From Ascaphus truei (taxonomy: Eukaryota > Chordata > Amphibia > Anura > Ascaphidae): 64,000 bases of DNA. Positions 1 to 10,979 of the stretch are shown here, one piece after another. The notes under the pieces were generated by a model. The model ran no database searches. It was given only the letters and a program-made list of their open reading frames with translations, and was not told the origin of the DNA. The stretch covers positions 36,381,499-36,445,498 of the forward strand of contig CM071568.1 of NCBI GenBank assembly GCA_036426205.1, read 5' to 3'. Position 1 is the first letter of the stretch. Each line of letters begins with the position of its first letter. The position numbers and the translations under genes were made by a program.

Positions 1-222
1 TGTAGGTGAATAGAGGTGGTGATTAAAACAAAATCTTTAATAATAGCCAATTCTAAAAAATATATTTATGTCAAGATTAAATCAAGTGACTTACAAATTA
101 GAATCACAAATTACGCCTCAATTAGTTAAAAATGGATTGCCTATTGAGCCTCGGCCACACACAGAGCAATTCACTACTCTGTGGTCAATATATAATTATA
201 ATTGTCAATTGTATGCTGTTTT
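1..222. other. AT-rich intronic sequence, nothing recognised
   Basis: I see no coding, RNA or repeat signal here. The short open frames are chance. Confidence 0.4.
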
Positions 223-1241
223 TGTCACGGTAGACCAGCACTTTTAACACCTTTATACCCGGGGATCATACGATTGAGCAAAGCTAAGAGATAAAATAAA
301 TTGTAATTTAGTTTCAAAAATGACATACTGTACACACTATGTTACACAATTACACTTAAAATACACTTACTGGGACGGGGCAAATGAAATATCTTGTTCT
401 CAACACAAAATCTTGCGAAACAGAGTCTCTAGGAGCAATTTCCCAGGAGCAGGAGTTGCTCGCAAACAGAGCTGGAAACAGTCCTCAGTCAGCGGTGCAA
501 GTTGCCAACGCTGTGTACTCCGACGGAGCTGCTTCATTCATTCTGCCACTGTAGTATTGGTACTTGGAACTTTAGTTCTTATGAAATTCTGAAGCTTGTT
601 ACGAAATCTTGTAGGATTATTGAACTTTAGATGATTCTTAGGTGAATCAGGTTCCCGATGGACTGCACAGATTCTTATAGGGTTACAATGCTTATAACTA
701 ACCTGTGCAGCCAATCCCTCCGTGGGAATAATTTTCCCCACCTATCCTGGAGTTGCCCATACCTTACAAGCATGGCAGAGGTGGCTTTCATTCTGCTAAG
801 GGTATTCGCAAACCTTGCACCTTTGCCGGTTAGCATATGAGACCCAACCTCCTTACCTAGTGACACTCTAGGAGCTTCCTAGCCAAAGTTAGCAAAAAGC
901 CACTTTCAATGCTGCCAATCGCTGGACTTTAAAACCATTTTTCCTTTATACTGCACAGGAAAACACTGCTACATTTATACACTTTACCCTGAGAAATGAC
1001 ATTACTCTCGCCACCTTATACCTGGTGGCAGATGTTCTGAACCACACATAAATTTTATTATAATTACAGTGTTTCTGCTATCATTGGGTTGCAGAGCTGG
1101 CACTTCACAATTCCCCAATATGGCTCTGGGGCACCCAGCCTGGCATAATACCTTTATCATTGGCCTGGCTACCCCCTCACTGTCACAGTGTTCAACAAAG
1201 CAAGCATACAGTGGCTGTGTCTATGTACACAGAATGTGACA
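223..1241 (-). repeat. Possible LTR (family A, copy 1)
   Basis: The left end reads tgtcacggtagaccag and the right end closes with gaatgtgaca, so the block has the inverted TG...CA ends of an LTR. The left end is shared with sequences at 3131 and 36725, so it is a dispersed family. In the sister copies a minus-strand AATAAA lies about 90 bp inside this end, which makes it the U5 side and the LTR minus-oriented. I find no matching target-site duplication (tttt against ataa), so the right boundary is a guess. Confidence 0.3.
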
Positions 1242-3130
1242 ATAACCCTGTGAGTATCTGGATTTAGATCTATAGTATGTTGTAACTGCTGTGAGACACA
1301 TATAATTGGCAATTACTATTGATGATAGCTATCAAAGAATAACCCCATTCAGAGAACGTGAGTAGGATGACCTAAGTAGAGTCATAGCCTTAGGATACAT
1401 ACTGACACAAATTTATATGATACATTTGCTGGGTGAATTTATGGTCAGCTACTGTATATTCGGCGGAAACAGCAGCTCCTGGCTATAGAGTTTGTAACTA
1501 TCCACATTAATAGTGCCATAATACCTAGTAGGCGAGAAATTGGGCTAAAGACCATTAGTACTTCTATTGTTTTTATCTCAGTAAGTCAGAGTGCCACCAT
1601 ATAGTATAAATTAGTCAAAATCCTGTATTACTAGCCGGCACAGGAGACATGTCTGGATGCCGCTACTACAGATAGTAGGTACACATAATCGCTGATCGTA
1701 AAATAAGTTATGGATTTATGACAAACCCGAAACGGGAAACGTGCTAAGCCTGGTTGGGTGGATGCTACTTTAATGCTAACACATATGACACAGGCAATAG
1801 GGGGAACTTGACATCAGGATGTAAAATATCCTATCCTGGTTCCCTCAAAGAAAAAAGTGGAGAGATTTAAAAACAAAAGAATAAAAGTGCCCTCTTGTAA
1901 GCGCCTATGAACGGGAGGAGGGGTAACAAGTTACACCATCATTAAACTCTCTCTCCCTGGGACGTCATATGGAGCGGATGTCGGAGACTACTGATGAAAT
2001 TTTCTCTTTAACACTTTCTCAAGGCAATGAGCTGACTCCCTCAAGGAAGAATTATTTAATTGATAAACACCTTGTTAATCCTTTCAGTGCTTATATCTAC
2101 AGAAAACACAGATGTCCCTGTTTAATGGGTAAGTGAAAACATTTATTAAGGACAATACAATCAGAAAATAAATTAGCAGATAAAATTATTTGAGCTGGTT
2201 TATTGATTGTCACTAGATTCTGAGGTTCTAGGCATAAAAACAGACCTTTAAGGGGTCAGATTTTAAGGTTGATAGCTACTGTAGTTTAGATAGAGTTTCT
2301 TGTGGCACTCGTTGTTCATGGTGGATACTGAAATTATACAAATCTGTAACCAGTAGAGATGACACATTTACAAATGTGTGCAGTTTTAAATGTATCCGTT
2401 TTAACCAGGTCTGTTTGAGGCAGCAAGTTGTTCTTCACTTTAATTCACTCTCAGCATTGAGGCATAGCAACATGTGCACATGCACAGATGGGGTGATTGT
2501 TGCTAGTTGGAGATAAAACACCATGGTACAGACCACAATATAATAAAACACCTTGAAAGGGATATGTTTTGAGGGTTTAAATTAAACTGGATCTGGGATC
2601 ATGGGTGATAGCTTTTAGCCCACATAAAACTGTTAGTTGCTGTTTCTTTTCTATGTATTATTGTATTTGATTGATTTTTTAGATCTAAGAACACGATTTC
2701 CTCTTTACTATGCTCAAAGATTAATCTCAGATTATGATCCTTGTTAAGAGTAGTTATACATTGTTGGAATAATTCTAGAGGTAGATGTCACAGGAGGAAA
2801 ATGTTCACTATAAATCCATCCAGATGTCAATATACTTGGTGAATCAATCCATTGGATTAAAAAAAAAATAGTCTCTGTCTCCAACCACCTGAAGTATACA
2901 TTTGCACAGGATGGGTATAGTTCTCTATCAAATAGAAAATATTTTTTGGTCAGGACCAAATCAAGGAGATGAAAGACTAAAGTATTATGTGCTTTGTACT
3001 GATGTTCCCTTGTGTTCAAGAAGTATGATACTGCCTATACCCCAGCTATATCGGGATACTCCCTTCTACGCTAGGGACACAAGGATAATATCCTCAGTGA
3101 CGGTGATCCCATCTAATTTTTGGTGTATGT
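1242..3130. other. Non-coding stretch, nothing recognised
   Basis: About 1.9 kb of AT-rich DNA. The overlapping open frames around 2744-3186 show no domain, no splice context and no codon-like composition. I treat them as chance. Confidence 0.4.
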
Positions 3131-3310
3131 TGTCACGGGAAACCAGTACTTTTTACACTGAAACCTTCTGGGCTCATTATCACTAAGTACAGGACAAAGT
3201 AATTTAACAAACAGAGTTTATTCTGGGTAAACCAGCAAATACACAAATACACAATATAACATATGCTTACCACACTGGGGACCTGGGGGGGAAGTCTCTA
3301 GTCTCACTAG
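3131..3310 (-). repeat. LTR-end fragment (family A, copy 2)
   Basis: It begins tgtcacgggaaaccagta, close to the block ends at 223 and 36725. About 75 bp in is gtttattctg, a minus-strand AATAAA in the same place as in the 36725 copy. This suggests the R/U5 end of a minus-oriented LTR. The other end cannot be placed; 3310-4100 may belong to the same LTR. Confidence 0.35.
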
Positions 3311-4823
3311 GTGCAAGGACCCGCTGCAAAGTGGTTTACCCTGTCCACTTTTCTGCTTCAGGATATCAGAGTGCTGAACACACAGCAGCCACTCTAACAT
3401 GAATTTCCAGCTGGTCACAGTCAAACTCCACACTCCTTCCCTTTGTGTTTTTCAGATGGACTAGTGCTCTGATCAGCAGAGCCCCTTATGTATTCCTTGG
3501 TGGCTATCCTTTAACATTGAAAAAGGGCAGCCAGCCAAGAGAGAGAAACAGTGCTTGGAGCTCAGACCTGGTCACTTATTCTATCAACTAGTCCCCTACC
3601 TTTTGTCCTGGTCATATCTTTTCTATGGAACAGCTCAGCTAAATGGATTACAGAAACTCCCTTCATAATTTTTGGGGGGAAAGGCATATAACATAATTTG
3701 CATTTGCAGGGCTGACCTGTTACATTCATCATCACTCTATACCAAGTATCTAATCTGGGGGGAATTGTTAACACAGGAATAAATACAGACATAAGGTATT
3801 TATGTAAATGAAAGGACTTAGAATTACACACAGCTAGTCCATATTCACTGTAATTCCCCAGACATTACATACATTGGGCTGAAATATACTTTACTTAGCC
3901 AGCATGTTATATGTTTTTTTAGGGCTAACTAGTTGGGATTTCTCTTTATTAGGTCAGCCAGCTACCCCTACGTCACATATATCTTTAGTGTCTTTTAGAT
4001 GAGGGCAGTGCGATAACAAAATGTCTTAATACTTGATCAATTTAGGTACTTGCTCATTCTGTGTGGTTTCCTATACCAGATACAATCGTTCGGCCAGTCG
4101 ATGGTGATTTATTTTTGTGGATTTTGGGAAGGATGTAAAGGTTGCATTTTTGGAGACTAGTTTTTATAGTCGAGTCTTAAACTGTCGAATCATCGACAAT
4201 CCCCATGCAGTGCTGACATCCATTACCAGAAAGTCAACCTCCGGGTGTCCCAATCTTGAGCACTTCAAGCAATGGAGTCTATGTCCAGGGGAAACTGGAT
4301 CTTTTCTTGGCTATTGGCTCCTTTCTGCCTTTTAGCTCAGATACGGTACCCAAAAGATTCCCCTTGGTTTCCAATACATGATGCCAGTCTCCTGGTCTCC
4401 ATTTGATACCCTGCAGTCACATACACACATGAAGTTATACCCCTTACCCCGAGGGATTCTATTCCAGCACTGCCAACAACTGTAACGGGTGTATTCAGGG
4501 CTGTGTTGCTGACACAAACGCAGAAAGAAGCTTAAAATTAGCAGCTCTTCAGAGCAGCCTTTATTGCAGCACAAACATATGTAAAGAACTAAAAATTACA
4601 AATAAAATTATGTGACTGGTGCTACCTTGCACATCCTGCCTAAATGCTCTGTCTGAGTCTTACACACATTAGTGACATTCTAGTGATCTACAATCAATCC
4701 AGCAAGGTTTCTCTATGCAGTCTCTCTCTAGGCTCGAGTATCCTGTACTGTTCTTGTCAGACTTTTATTAGGCAGAGAGGATGATTAACTCTTGCTGCAT
4801 TGCACCTGAGTTTAATTACACCA
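3311..4823. other. Non-coding stretch with a possible LTR-like piece
   Basis: No gene is visible. Near 4480 the sequence tgtaacgggtgtattcag, followed about 80 bp later by ctttattgcagc (a minus-strand AATAAA), has the form of the U5/R end of another minus-oriented LTR, perhaps related to the one starting at 42507. The evidence is weak. Confidence 0.25.
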
Positions 4824-5510
4824 GCCGAGTTAAGAACATAAGAACTATCAATACTGGATCAGACCAAATATTTCATCAGTCTAGTACAGATGTAGTCAGA
4901 ATCACATTCCCGAAGCTGCAAAAAAAACATTTTGTTTCAGCTCTGGGGAAGGTGACATCCATGGAGGACCATTCTTTCTTATGGGACCCATTTCACAGTA
5001 TTAATCCCAAATGCAAAAGAATGCCAGGGTTACGTTCTCGTGTCATTCCCTGGCAGCGGGAAGAATAAGTCTGACTACATCTGTATTATGTCTCCCCCAA
5101 TGGCAAAAACTGGAAGCTTCGGGATAGGGCAGCAGAGGGCATCACTCACTTCCTACGTCCAGTTGTGGGCATGCTGATATTATCCATGTATAGACTTTTC
5201 CACTACTTCAATAAATCTAATCCTCTTTTAAAGTTATTTGCTGTTACTAACTCCAGTGGTATTGAATTCCAGAGGATGATAAGAAAAAGTGCTTCCTTTA
5301 ATTTATTTTATATACAGACAAAAATAATTCTACTGTGTGTACCCAAGTCCCTATACTTTGTGAATTTGTAAATGTAAGTCTCTTATTAATTTTCTTGGCA
5401 CCAATTGAGATGTTGTACAAATCTATCACATAGTTTTTCTCACTTTCCTTTCTTGCTCTATTGCATCCCTATTCCAGTCTACCCCTTTTGCTCAGCCAGT
5501 TTGATGCTTC
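4824..5510. repeat. Degenerate CR1-like LINE 3' region
   Basis: The wording of this stretch (aagaacataagaact...ggatcagacc, then a cttcaataaatctaatcc motif, a gaattccagaggatgat motif and tgcttcctttaa) resembles the tail region of vertebrate CR1-type LINEs as I remember it. It is heavily mutated and has no open frame of note. A shorter stretch near 11795-11880 carries the same cataagaa...accaaat phrase. Confidence 0.3.
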
Positions 5511-6540
5511 TAAGTAAGGATGGGTGGTTCAGGCGCCTTGGTATCCAAACCCCCTGATAAACTGAGTGTTATTGTATTCAATGAATTCACCCAAAATTTA
5601 GGACTTTCCTAGTGTAGTTTAATCTGGACCATGGCTTGGATTTATGGGCCCAAATCAGAGTAAGAAAAACAAAACAAAACCATGTTTCTTTCTCTGTTTT
5701 GGGCTGAGGTCACGAGAGAGATGCTTTATCCTCTGCATCCTTTGAAATAAGTTGTTTTGGTGTCTTGTCTTCTTTGACTGAGAACTTGAGAAGTGACTAA
5801 CAATTTAACAACTTTTTAGAAAAGAAAAACATTTTTTTTTAAACAAAAGTGAATTCCCTTAGTTTACATATGAATAGAATATGTGTTAATAGTATACAGT
5901 AAAGTCACTGGCCATGGTTTGAGCTAGGAGAAGAGGTGTTCTTCATTAGAGAATTAGATCAATACAAACAGAAAGTCGTTTCAACCCTTTAATGAGTGGA
6001 GTCTGATAAATAAGAGCAGATATATCTGATTATTTGGGGATTCAGATTGAATCATCTAGGTGATCTTGTGCTAGACATATTTGTACTTTGAATTGTCATT
6101 GCGTAACAGTTGTTATCATTGGTTTTGTGTCAGAAACTTACATTTGGGCAAGTAACATTTTTATATTTAACAGGTAAGTATATATTTAAAACTATAACAG
6201 TTAGTACAGAAAATGTAAACTTTAATAAGATATTCACACTGTATTCTCAAAAAACAAGTCAAATTTTGTTTACATTACAGAACCCGCAATGTATTTTGAG
6301 CCATTACTTCAACATATAGCTATAATTCAGTTACATTAAAAAAGAAGACTTAATGGATAGAAAATTTAAGGGGAAGAGTACATCAACCTTAACACTGTTC
6401 ATATCCTGGAGCAAACATGCATTTGCTTTCTGGCAGCTACTATACTAACCAAATTTGAGGTTGATGTCCGTTTTTACAGACAGATCCAATATTATTATGA
6501 GGGAACTGTCAGGTTTGTCTCACTGAATAATTTTTTGTAT
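5511..6540. other. Non-coding stretch, nothing recognised
   Basis: AT-rich sequence with no supported feature. Confidence 0.4.
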
Positions 6541-6542
6541 TA

Positions 6543-7000
6543 CAGGCAGTCCTCGTTTTACAACGCTTCACTTTACAACGAATGGCTTATCCAACGCTAT
6601 GCAATGCATACCTATGTTCATATGTTCATGCCAAAACGGCTTATCAAACGCTCTTACAACGCTTTGCAAAGTTGTTTATGTATATAATATATTATATTAT
6701 TATATTTTATGTTATATATATATAATACAGTATATACACTATATAATTTATTATTTATTGTTATATTATATATATATATATAATACAGTACTGTATATAC
6801 ACTATATAATTTATGTGTGTGCTGCGTATCTTATTGCCTGCATAAAATATTTTGTGTATTTTAGCATTAAAAATGCCTTCATGAACCGAACCTTTAATTT
6901 AAACAGTGTTCCTATGGAAAAATGTGTTTCGCTTTAAGACGTTTTGCTATCCAACGCCATTTTTAGTAACGCATTGTGTCGGATAACCGAGGACTGCCTG
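6543..7000. mobile_element. Tc1/mariner-type MITE (TA target site)
   Basis: The ends are inverted repeats: caggcagtcctcg at 6543 and cgaggactgcctg ending at 7000. Each is bordered by TA (6541-6542 and 7001-7002), the duplication made by Tc1/mariner transposases. The 458-bp body has repeated phrases of the type tacaacgct, ccaacgct and tcaaacgct, plus a TA-rich core at 6680-6800. It has no transposase, so it would depend on one supplied in trans. Confidence 0.75.
6680..6805. repeat. TA-rich low-complexity core of the MITE
   Basis: Two near-identical runs (tatatatataatacagtatatacactatataat and its repeat about 70 bp on, quoted here in part) form a small internal duplication inside the MITE. Confidence 0.6.
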
Positions 7001-7002
7001 TA

Positions 7003-7620
7003 CTTAATTATAAATAGCTTGCATTTCCATGTAGTAAACATTTTGTTTTGTGTTGTGGATAGATACAGTACACAACAGACTTCATATACTAAACAAAAAT
7101 GTCTCTTTTTATTCAGGGAATTTGAGGTTTAATTACTCGTGCTATGCTAACACTGCATATGCATAAGAACATATCTATTTAGAGCAGCAGGACACTTTGA
7201 TGTAATGACTGCTATCTGGATAATGATCAAAACTGGTAAAGAAGCATGTGAAAATATGGATAAATAAAATGCCTAATTGACAGCTGTACTTTATCCTTTG
7301 ACAGGACAGCTCCCTTCTTTGCTTGTTCCGAGATTACTGCACAATTGTAAAAGGAAAGTATGATGCGTGCAATTGTCACAGAAAATAGTATTGCATTCCA
7401 CGTTGCTACTTAGTTATTTGATTCTTAATGCAAATTTAAAAAAAAAATGAGAAAAGAAAGCATTTTTACATCAGTCATTTTTTGCTATAAATACTGCAAT
7501 ACTCAATGACATATTATGCGTAAATATTATTGCACCTGCTTAATTAAAATATACATTTAAAAGGCAAGTCACAAAATTAAACGCAGTAGATCTTTTATTG
7601 TCTCGTTAGTGGTTGCAATC
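7003..7620. other. AT-rich sequence before the LINE insertion
   Basis: I see nothing coding. The open frame of the LINE runs by chance through the left target-site duplication into this DNA. Confidence 0.5.
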
Positions 7621-10600
7621 AAAACAGGTTGGTCTAAATTACATTCCCTTATCTTAAACCACAAATCTAATCCCGACTCACAAACAACTCATGATCTAAA
7701 AGATACAAAAATTGAACTAAACATGCTATTGACTTCCAGAGCAGATAACTCCCTGAGTTGGTCCAAGAGGAAATTCTATGAAAAAGCTAACAGGCCGGAT
7801 ACGATGCTAGCTCGAGCTTTAAAAGATAGGCAATCTAAGTTTAACATCCAAGCTATACGCTTAAAATCAGGCATACAAACAGCCAACCCCAAAAAGATAG
7901 TAGAAGAATTTGGTTCATTTTATAGTTCCCTATATGATGGTAAGAAAGTGGCACATAATATCAACACGAGCAGAGCTCTAAGAGATTTCTTAACCAGCTC
8001 AAAGATAGAGAGATTGACAGAGCAGGACAAAGAGGCCCTGGGCGCCGACTTCACATTGGAAGAAGTGTCTCAGGCCATCAAAGAACTTAAACCATCAAAG
8101 GCACCAGGACCAGATGGTTTCTCGGGGCTATACTATAAGAAGTTTTCAAATTCACTAGCCCCACAGCTGCTCCACATGTTCAACGCTATACTAGCGGGAG
8201 CCCCAATCCCCGAGGATATGCTGCGGGCGTCTATATCTCTAATACACAAACCTGGCAAGGATCCGCTGAATTGTAAAAGCTATAGGCCAATTTCCTTAAT
8301 CAATACCGATATAAAAATATATGCTAAATTGTTGGCCAACAGATTAAGTCTAATCCTACCCAGACTAATACATCCAGATCAGGTCGGCTTCATCAAAGGA
8401 AGACAAGCAGCGGATAACACCCGACGATTTATTGATCTGCTAGAATTGGCAAATAAAAATAACACTCAAACTATGCTATTAAGTCTGGATGCTGAAAAAG
8501 CTTTTGATAGGATCGACTGGCCATACTTAAAAGAGACGCTAGCAGCATTTGGCTTCGGGGATAGGGTGAGCGGAGCGATTATGTCGCTGTACTCAAGCCC
8601 ATCCGCTAGGGTTATATATCAGGGCTTCCCCTCACTTCCATTTCAAATTCAAAGCGGCACAAGACAGGGGTGCCCTCTATCTCCCCTCCTGTTTGCCCTA
8701 TGTATCGAACCACTGGCAGCACGCATCCGAGATAATACTGATATCTCAGGGTTAAACGCATACGCTCAATCCCATAAAGCGGCCCTGTATGCAGATGATA
8801 TCTTACTAATCATTTCAAAACCCCTCACTTCATTACCAAATCTATTTGATCTACTAGACAAATTCTCCAAAATCTCTGGGTTTAAAATAAACCAATCCAA
8901 ATCTGAAGCTCTGAATATCAATCTCCCTAGACATACGGAAAAACTATTGAAACTAAATTTCAAATTCAATTGGCAGAAGAAGTCTATAAAATACCTAGGA
9001 ATTCATATCACCAAAGATGCAAAAAGCATCTACAATGCAAATTATCCCAACCTAATTTGGACGTTGAAACAGGACCTAATCAGATGGTCTTCCAAGAAGA
9101 TTTCTTGGATAGGTAGGATACATAGCGTTAAAATGAATCTACTTCCCCGTATCCTATACCTCTTCCAGACACTACCAGTGCCACTCAAACTGAAGGATAT
9201 ACTCTCACTTCAGTCTGCAATATCTAACTTTATCTGGAACGGAAAGAAACCGAGAGTAAATAAACTGAATATGAAAAGACCTACCTTAGCTGGCGGCTTG
9301 GCGGTACCCTGCCTGTTAGCATACTATAAAGCGGCTCAATTAAGTCATATTATTCAATGGCATTCTGACCCTACATTGAAGAGATGGGTAGAATTAGAAA
9401 GTGCCGCGTGCTCTCCATTAGAGCTCAGTAGTCTGATTTGGTTACCTAAATTAGCGAGGAAACCCGCTACCCTGCCGCTCACCTCAATGACCAACTCTCT
9501 ATCGGTTTGGGAAGCAACTAGAATTAAAAACTCACTCACATCAAGATGCTCTTTGATGTCCCCTATTTGGAACAACCCGAATTTTGCACCGGGCCTAATT
9601 GGTAACAACAGTTCTATCTGGAAACTAAAAGGATATAATAGACTCAAAGATTTGGAAGGATACAACCTAAAAATCAAAACATTCGACCATATCAGACTAG
9701 AAAAAGACATCCCCCACACAGAATTCTATAAATACCTCCAGATAAGAGCATTTTACAACAAATCCGCCCCATACCCTCCCCTGACAAATTTCGAAAAGCT
9801 CTGCCGGGTAGAAACCGACACTAAGGGACTTATATCTACGATTTATGGAGAGGTAGTCGAGTCCGCTACATCTAAATTGCAAACCCCTTCATTCCAAAAC
9901 CAATGGGAATTAGACCTAGGGGAGACCTTAAAGGAAGAAGATTGGAACTCCATATTTTTAGCCACTGCCAAAAGTTCCATATGCACAACACTGAAGGAGA
10001 ACGCATATAAAGTCCTAATGAGGTGGTACCTCACCCCACTCAAATTATCTAAGTTCGCTCCAGGGTCCTCCCCACTGTGTCCCAAACAATGTGGAGGAAC
10101 AGCTGACCTGTTACATATGCTGTGGTCTTGCCCTCGGATCTCCCTAGTTTGGGAACAAATTAGGAATTGGATCCAGAGGATTTTTGACCTCTCTATTCCC
10201 CCAGACCCATGGCTGTTTCTCTTAAACAGACCAGTAAAAGGCCTATCAAAATCGCATAATAAACTCATTGCACATTTCGCAATAGCAACGCGGTGTGAGA
10301 TCGCAGCACTATGGAAACGCCCCGAAGTTCCAATTATCCCAAAGATTCGGAATCGTATTTGGTTTATTTGCCAGATGGAAAAATTAACTAGCTTAGTTAA
10401 TGACACTGGCGACAATTTCCTAAAAGTCTGGACCCCTTGGCTAGCACAGACAGACATCCCCGGGGTAGAGCGTGACACAATTTGGCTATGATAGCAATAG
10501 ATGCGTTCTCCTACAGAGAGGTGAAGCCCATTTCCACAACAAATACCTCACACAATATGAGTTCGCTCATATATACCTTTCCTTAGCTACTGCGGCTATT

Positions 10601-10979
10601 CGGCGGCAGCAAAGACCTCTCAACAGCCTTCAGAGAATATTCCATCCATTTCCTCTGTTCTCCCATTCCCATCCTACACCCCTTCCCTCTTCCCTCCTCC
10701 CTCCCCCTCTTAATTTTTTTTTTTTTTTTTTTTTTTAATTATAATTTATTTCTGTTATTATTATCCCCCGACTCCTCACAATATGAATGACTATCCTTTA
10801 CCACATGGTTAAATAGGGCTCGAAAAACCATGTGGGTCAGTTATGTGTTAATTAATGTTCACTACATGCTATTTTGAACAATATTTGTTTAAATGTTTTT
10901 TTTTTATATATATATATGTATAACAAGCATGTACTCATCAATAAAATTCAAGTTATAAAAAAAAAAAAACAGGTTGGTC
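7621..10979 (+). mobile_element. Young 5'-truncated Tx1/L1-clade LINE with 14-bp TSD
   Basis: The 14-mer aaaacaggttggtc occurs at 7621-7634 and again at 10966-10979 and borders the element, a textbook product of target-primed reverse transcription. The element proper is about 7635-10965. It lacks ORF1 and the endonuclease part of ORF2, has a 3' UTR with a long T run (10716-10736), an AATAAA at 10940-10945 and a terminal A run directly before the right duplication. A perfect duplication and an undamaged ORF over 2.8 kb show that the insertion is recent. The 5' truncation means this copy cannot move by itself. Confidence 0.92.
7633..10491 (+). CDS. ORF2 C-terminal part: reverse transcriptase of a Tx1/L1-like LINE
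   Basis: One open frame of about 950 codons, without a stop, encodes the reverse transcriptase and C-terminal region of a non-LTR retrotransposon. Numbering from the chance GTG at 7609: the fingers region carries SKAPGPDGFSGLYY near 162; SYRPISLI follows near 224; the first catalytic Asp is D294 in LSLDAEKAFDRIDW; GTRQGCPLSPLLFAL follows near 350; the YADD box is 394-397. The C-terminal zinc motif C824-x3-C828-x7-H836-x4-C841 is the L1-type CX3CX7HX4C pattern. The protein would copy its own RNA at a nicked target. The apurinic endonuclease domain that normally precedes the RT is missing through 5' truncation, so there is no native start codon; the upstream GTG lies in flanking DNA. Clade placement (Tx1 or L1) is from motif style only. 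Confidence 0.9.
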   Translation, partial: SKLHSLILNHKSNPDSQTTHDLKDTKIELNMLLTSRADNSLSWSKRKFYEKANRPDTMLARALKDRQSKFNIQAIRLKSGIQTANPKKIVEEFGSFYSSLYDGKKVAHNINTSRALRDFLTSSKIERLTEQDKEALGADFTLEEVSQAIKELKPSKAPGPDGFSGLYYKKFSNSLAPQLLHMFNAILAGAPIPEDMLRASISLIHKPGKDPLNCKSYRPISLINTDIKIYAKLLANRLSLILPRLIHPDQVGFIKGRQAADNTRRFIDLLELANKNNTQTMLLSLDAEKAFDRIDWPYLKETLAAFGFGDRVSGAIMSLYSSPSARVIYQGFPSLPFQIQSGTRQGCPLSPLLFALCIEPLAARIRDNTDISGLNAYAQSHKAALYADDILLIISKPLTSLPNLFDLLDKFSKISGFKINQSKSEALNINLPRHTEKLLKLNFKFNWQKKSIKYLGIHITKDAKSIYNANYPNLIWTLKQDLIRWSSKKISWIGRIHSVKMNLLPRILYLFQTLPVPLKLKDILSLQSAISNFIWNGKKPRVNKLNMKRPTLAGGLAVPCLLAYYKAAQLSHIIQWHSDPTLKRWVELESAACSPLELSSLIWLPKLARKPATLPLTSMTNSLSVWEATRIKNSLTSRCSLMSPIWNNPNFAPGLIGNNSSIWKLKGYNRLKDLEGYNLKIKTFDHIRLEKDIPHTEFYKYLQIRAFYNKSAPYPPLTNFEKLCRVETDTKGLISTIYGEVVESATSKLQTPSFQNQWELDLGETLKEEDWNSIFLATAKSSICTTLKENAYKVLMRWYLTPLKLSKFAPGSSPLCPKQCGGTADLLHMLWSCPRISLVWEQIRNWIQRIFDLSIPPDPWLFLLNRPVKGLSKSHNKLIAHFAIATRCEIAALWKRPEVPIIPKIRNRIWFICQMEKLTSLVNDTGDNFLKVWTPWLAQTDIPGVERDTIWL

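Noticed and set aside
223..1241. A confirmed solo LTR
   Set aside because: The ends look right but the flanks do not match, so it is kept only as a low-confidence entry.
9843..10478. 211-codon minus-strand frame opposite the LINE RT
   Set aside because: Antisense shadow of the RT frame.
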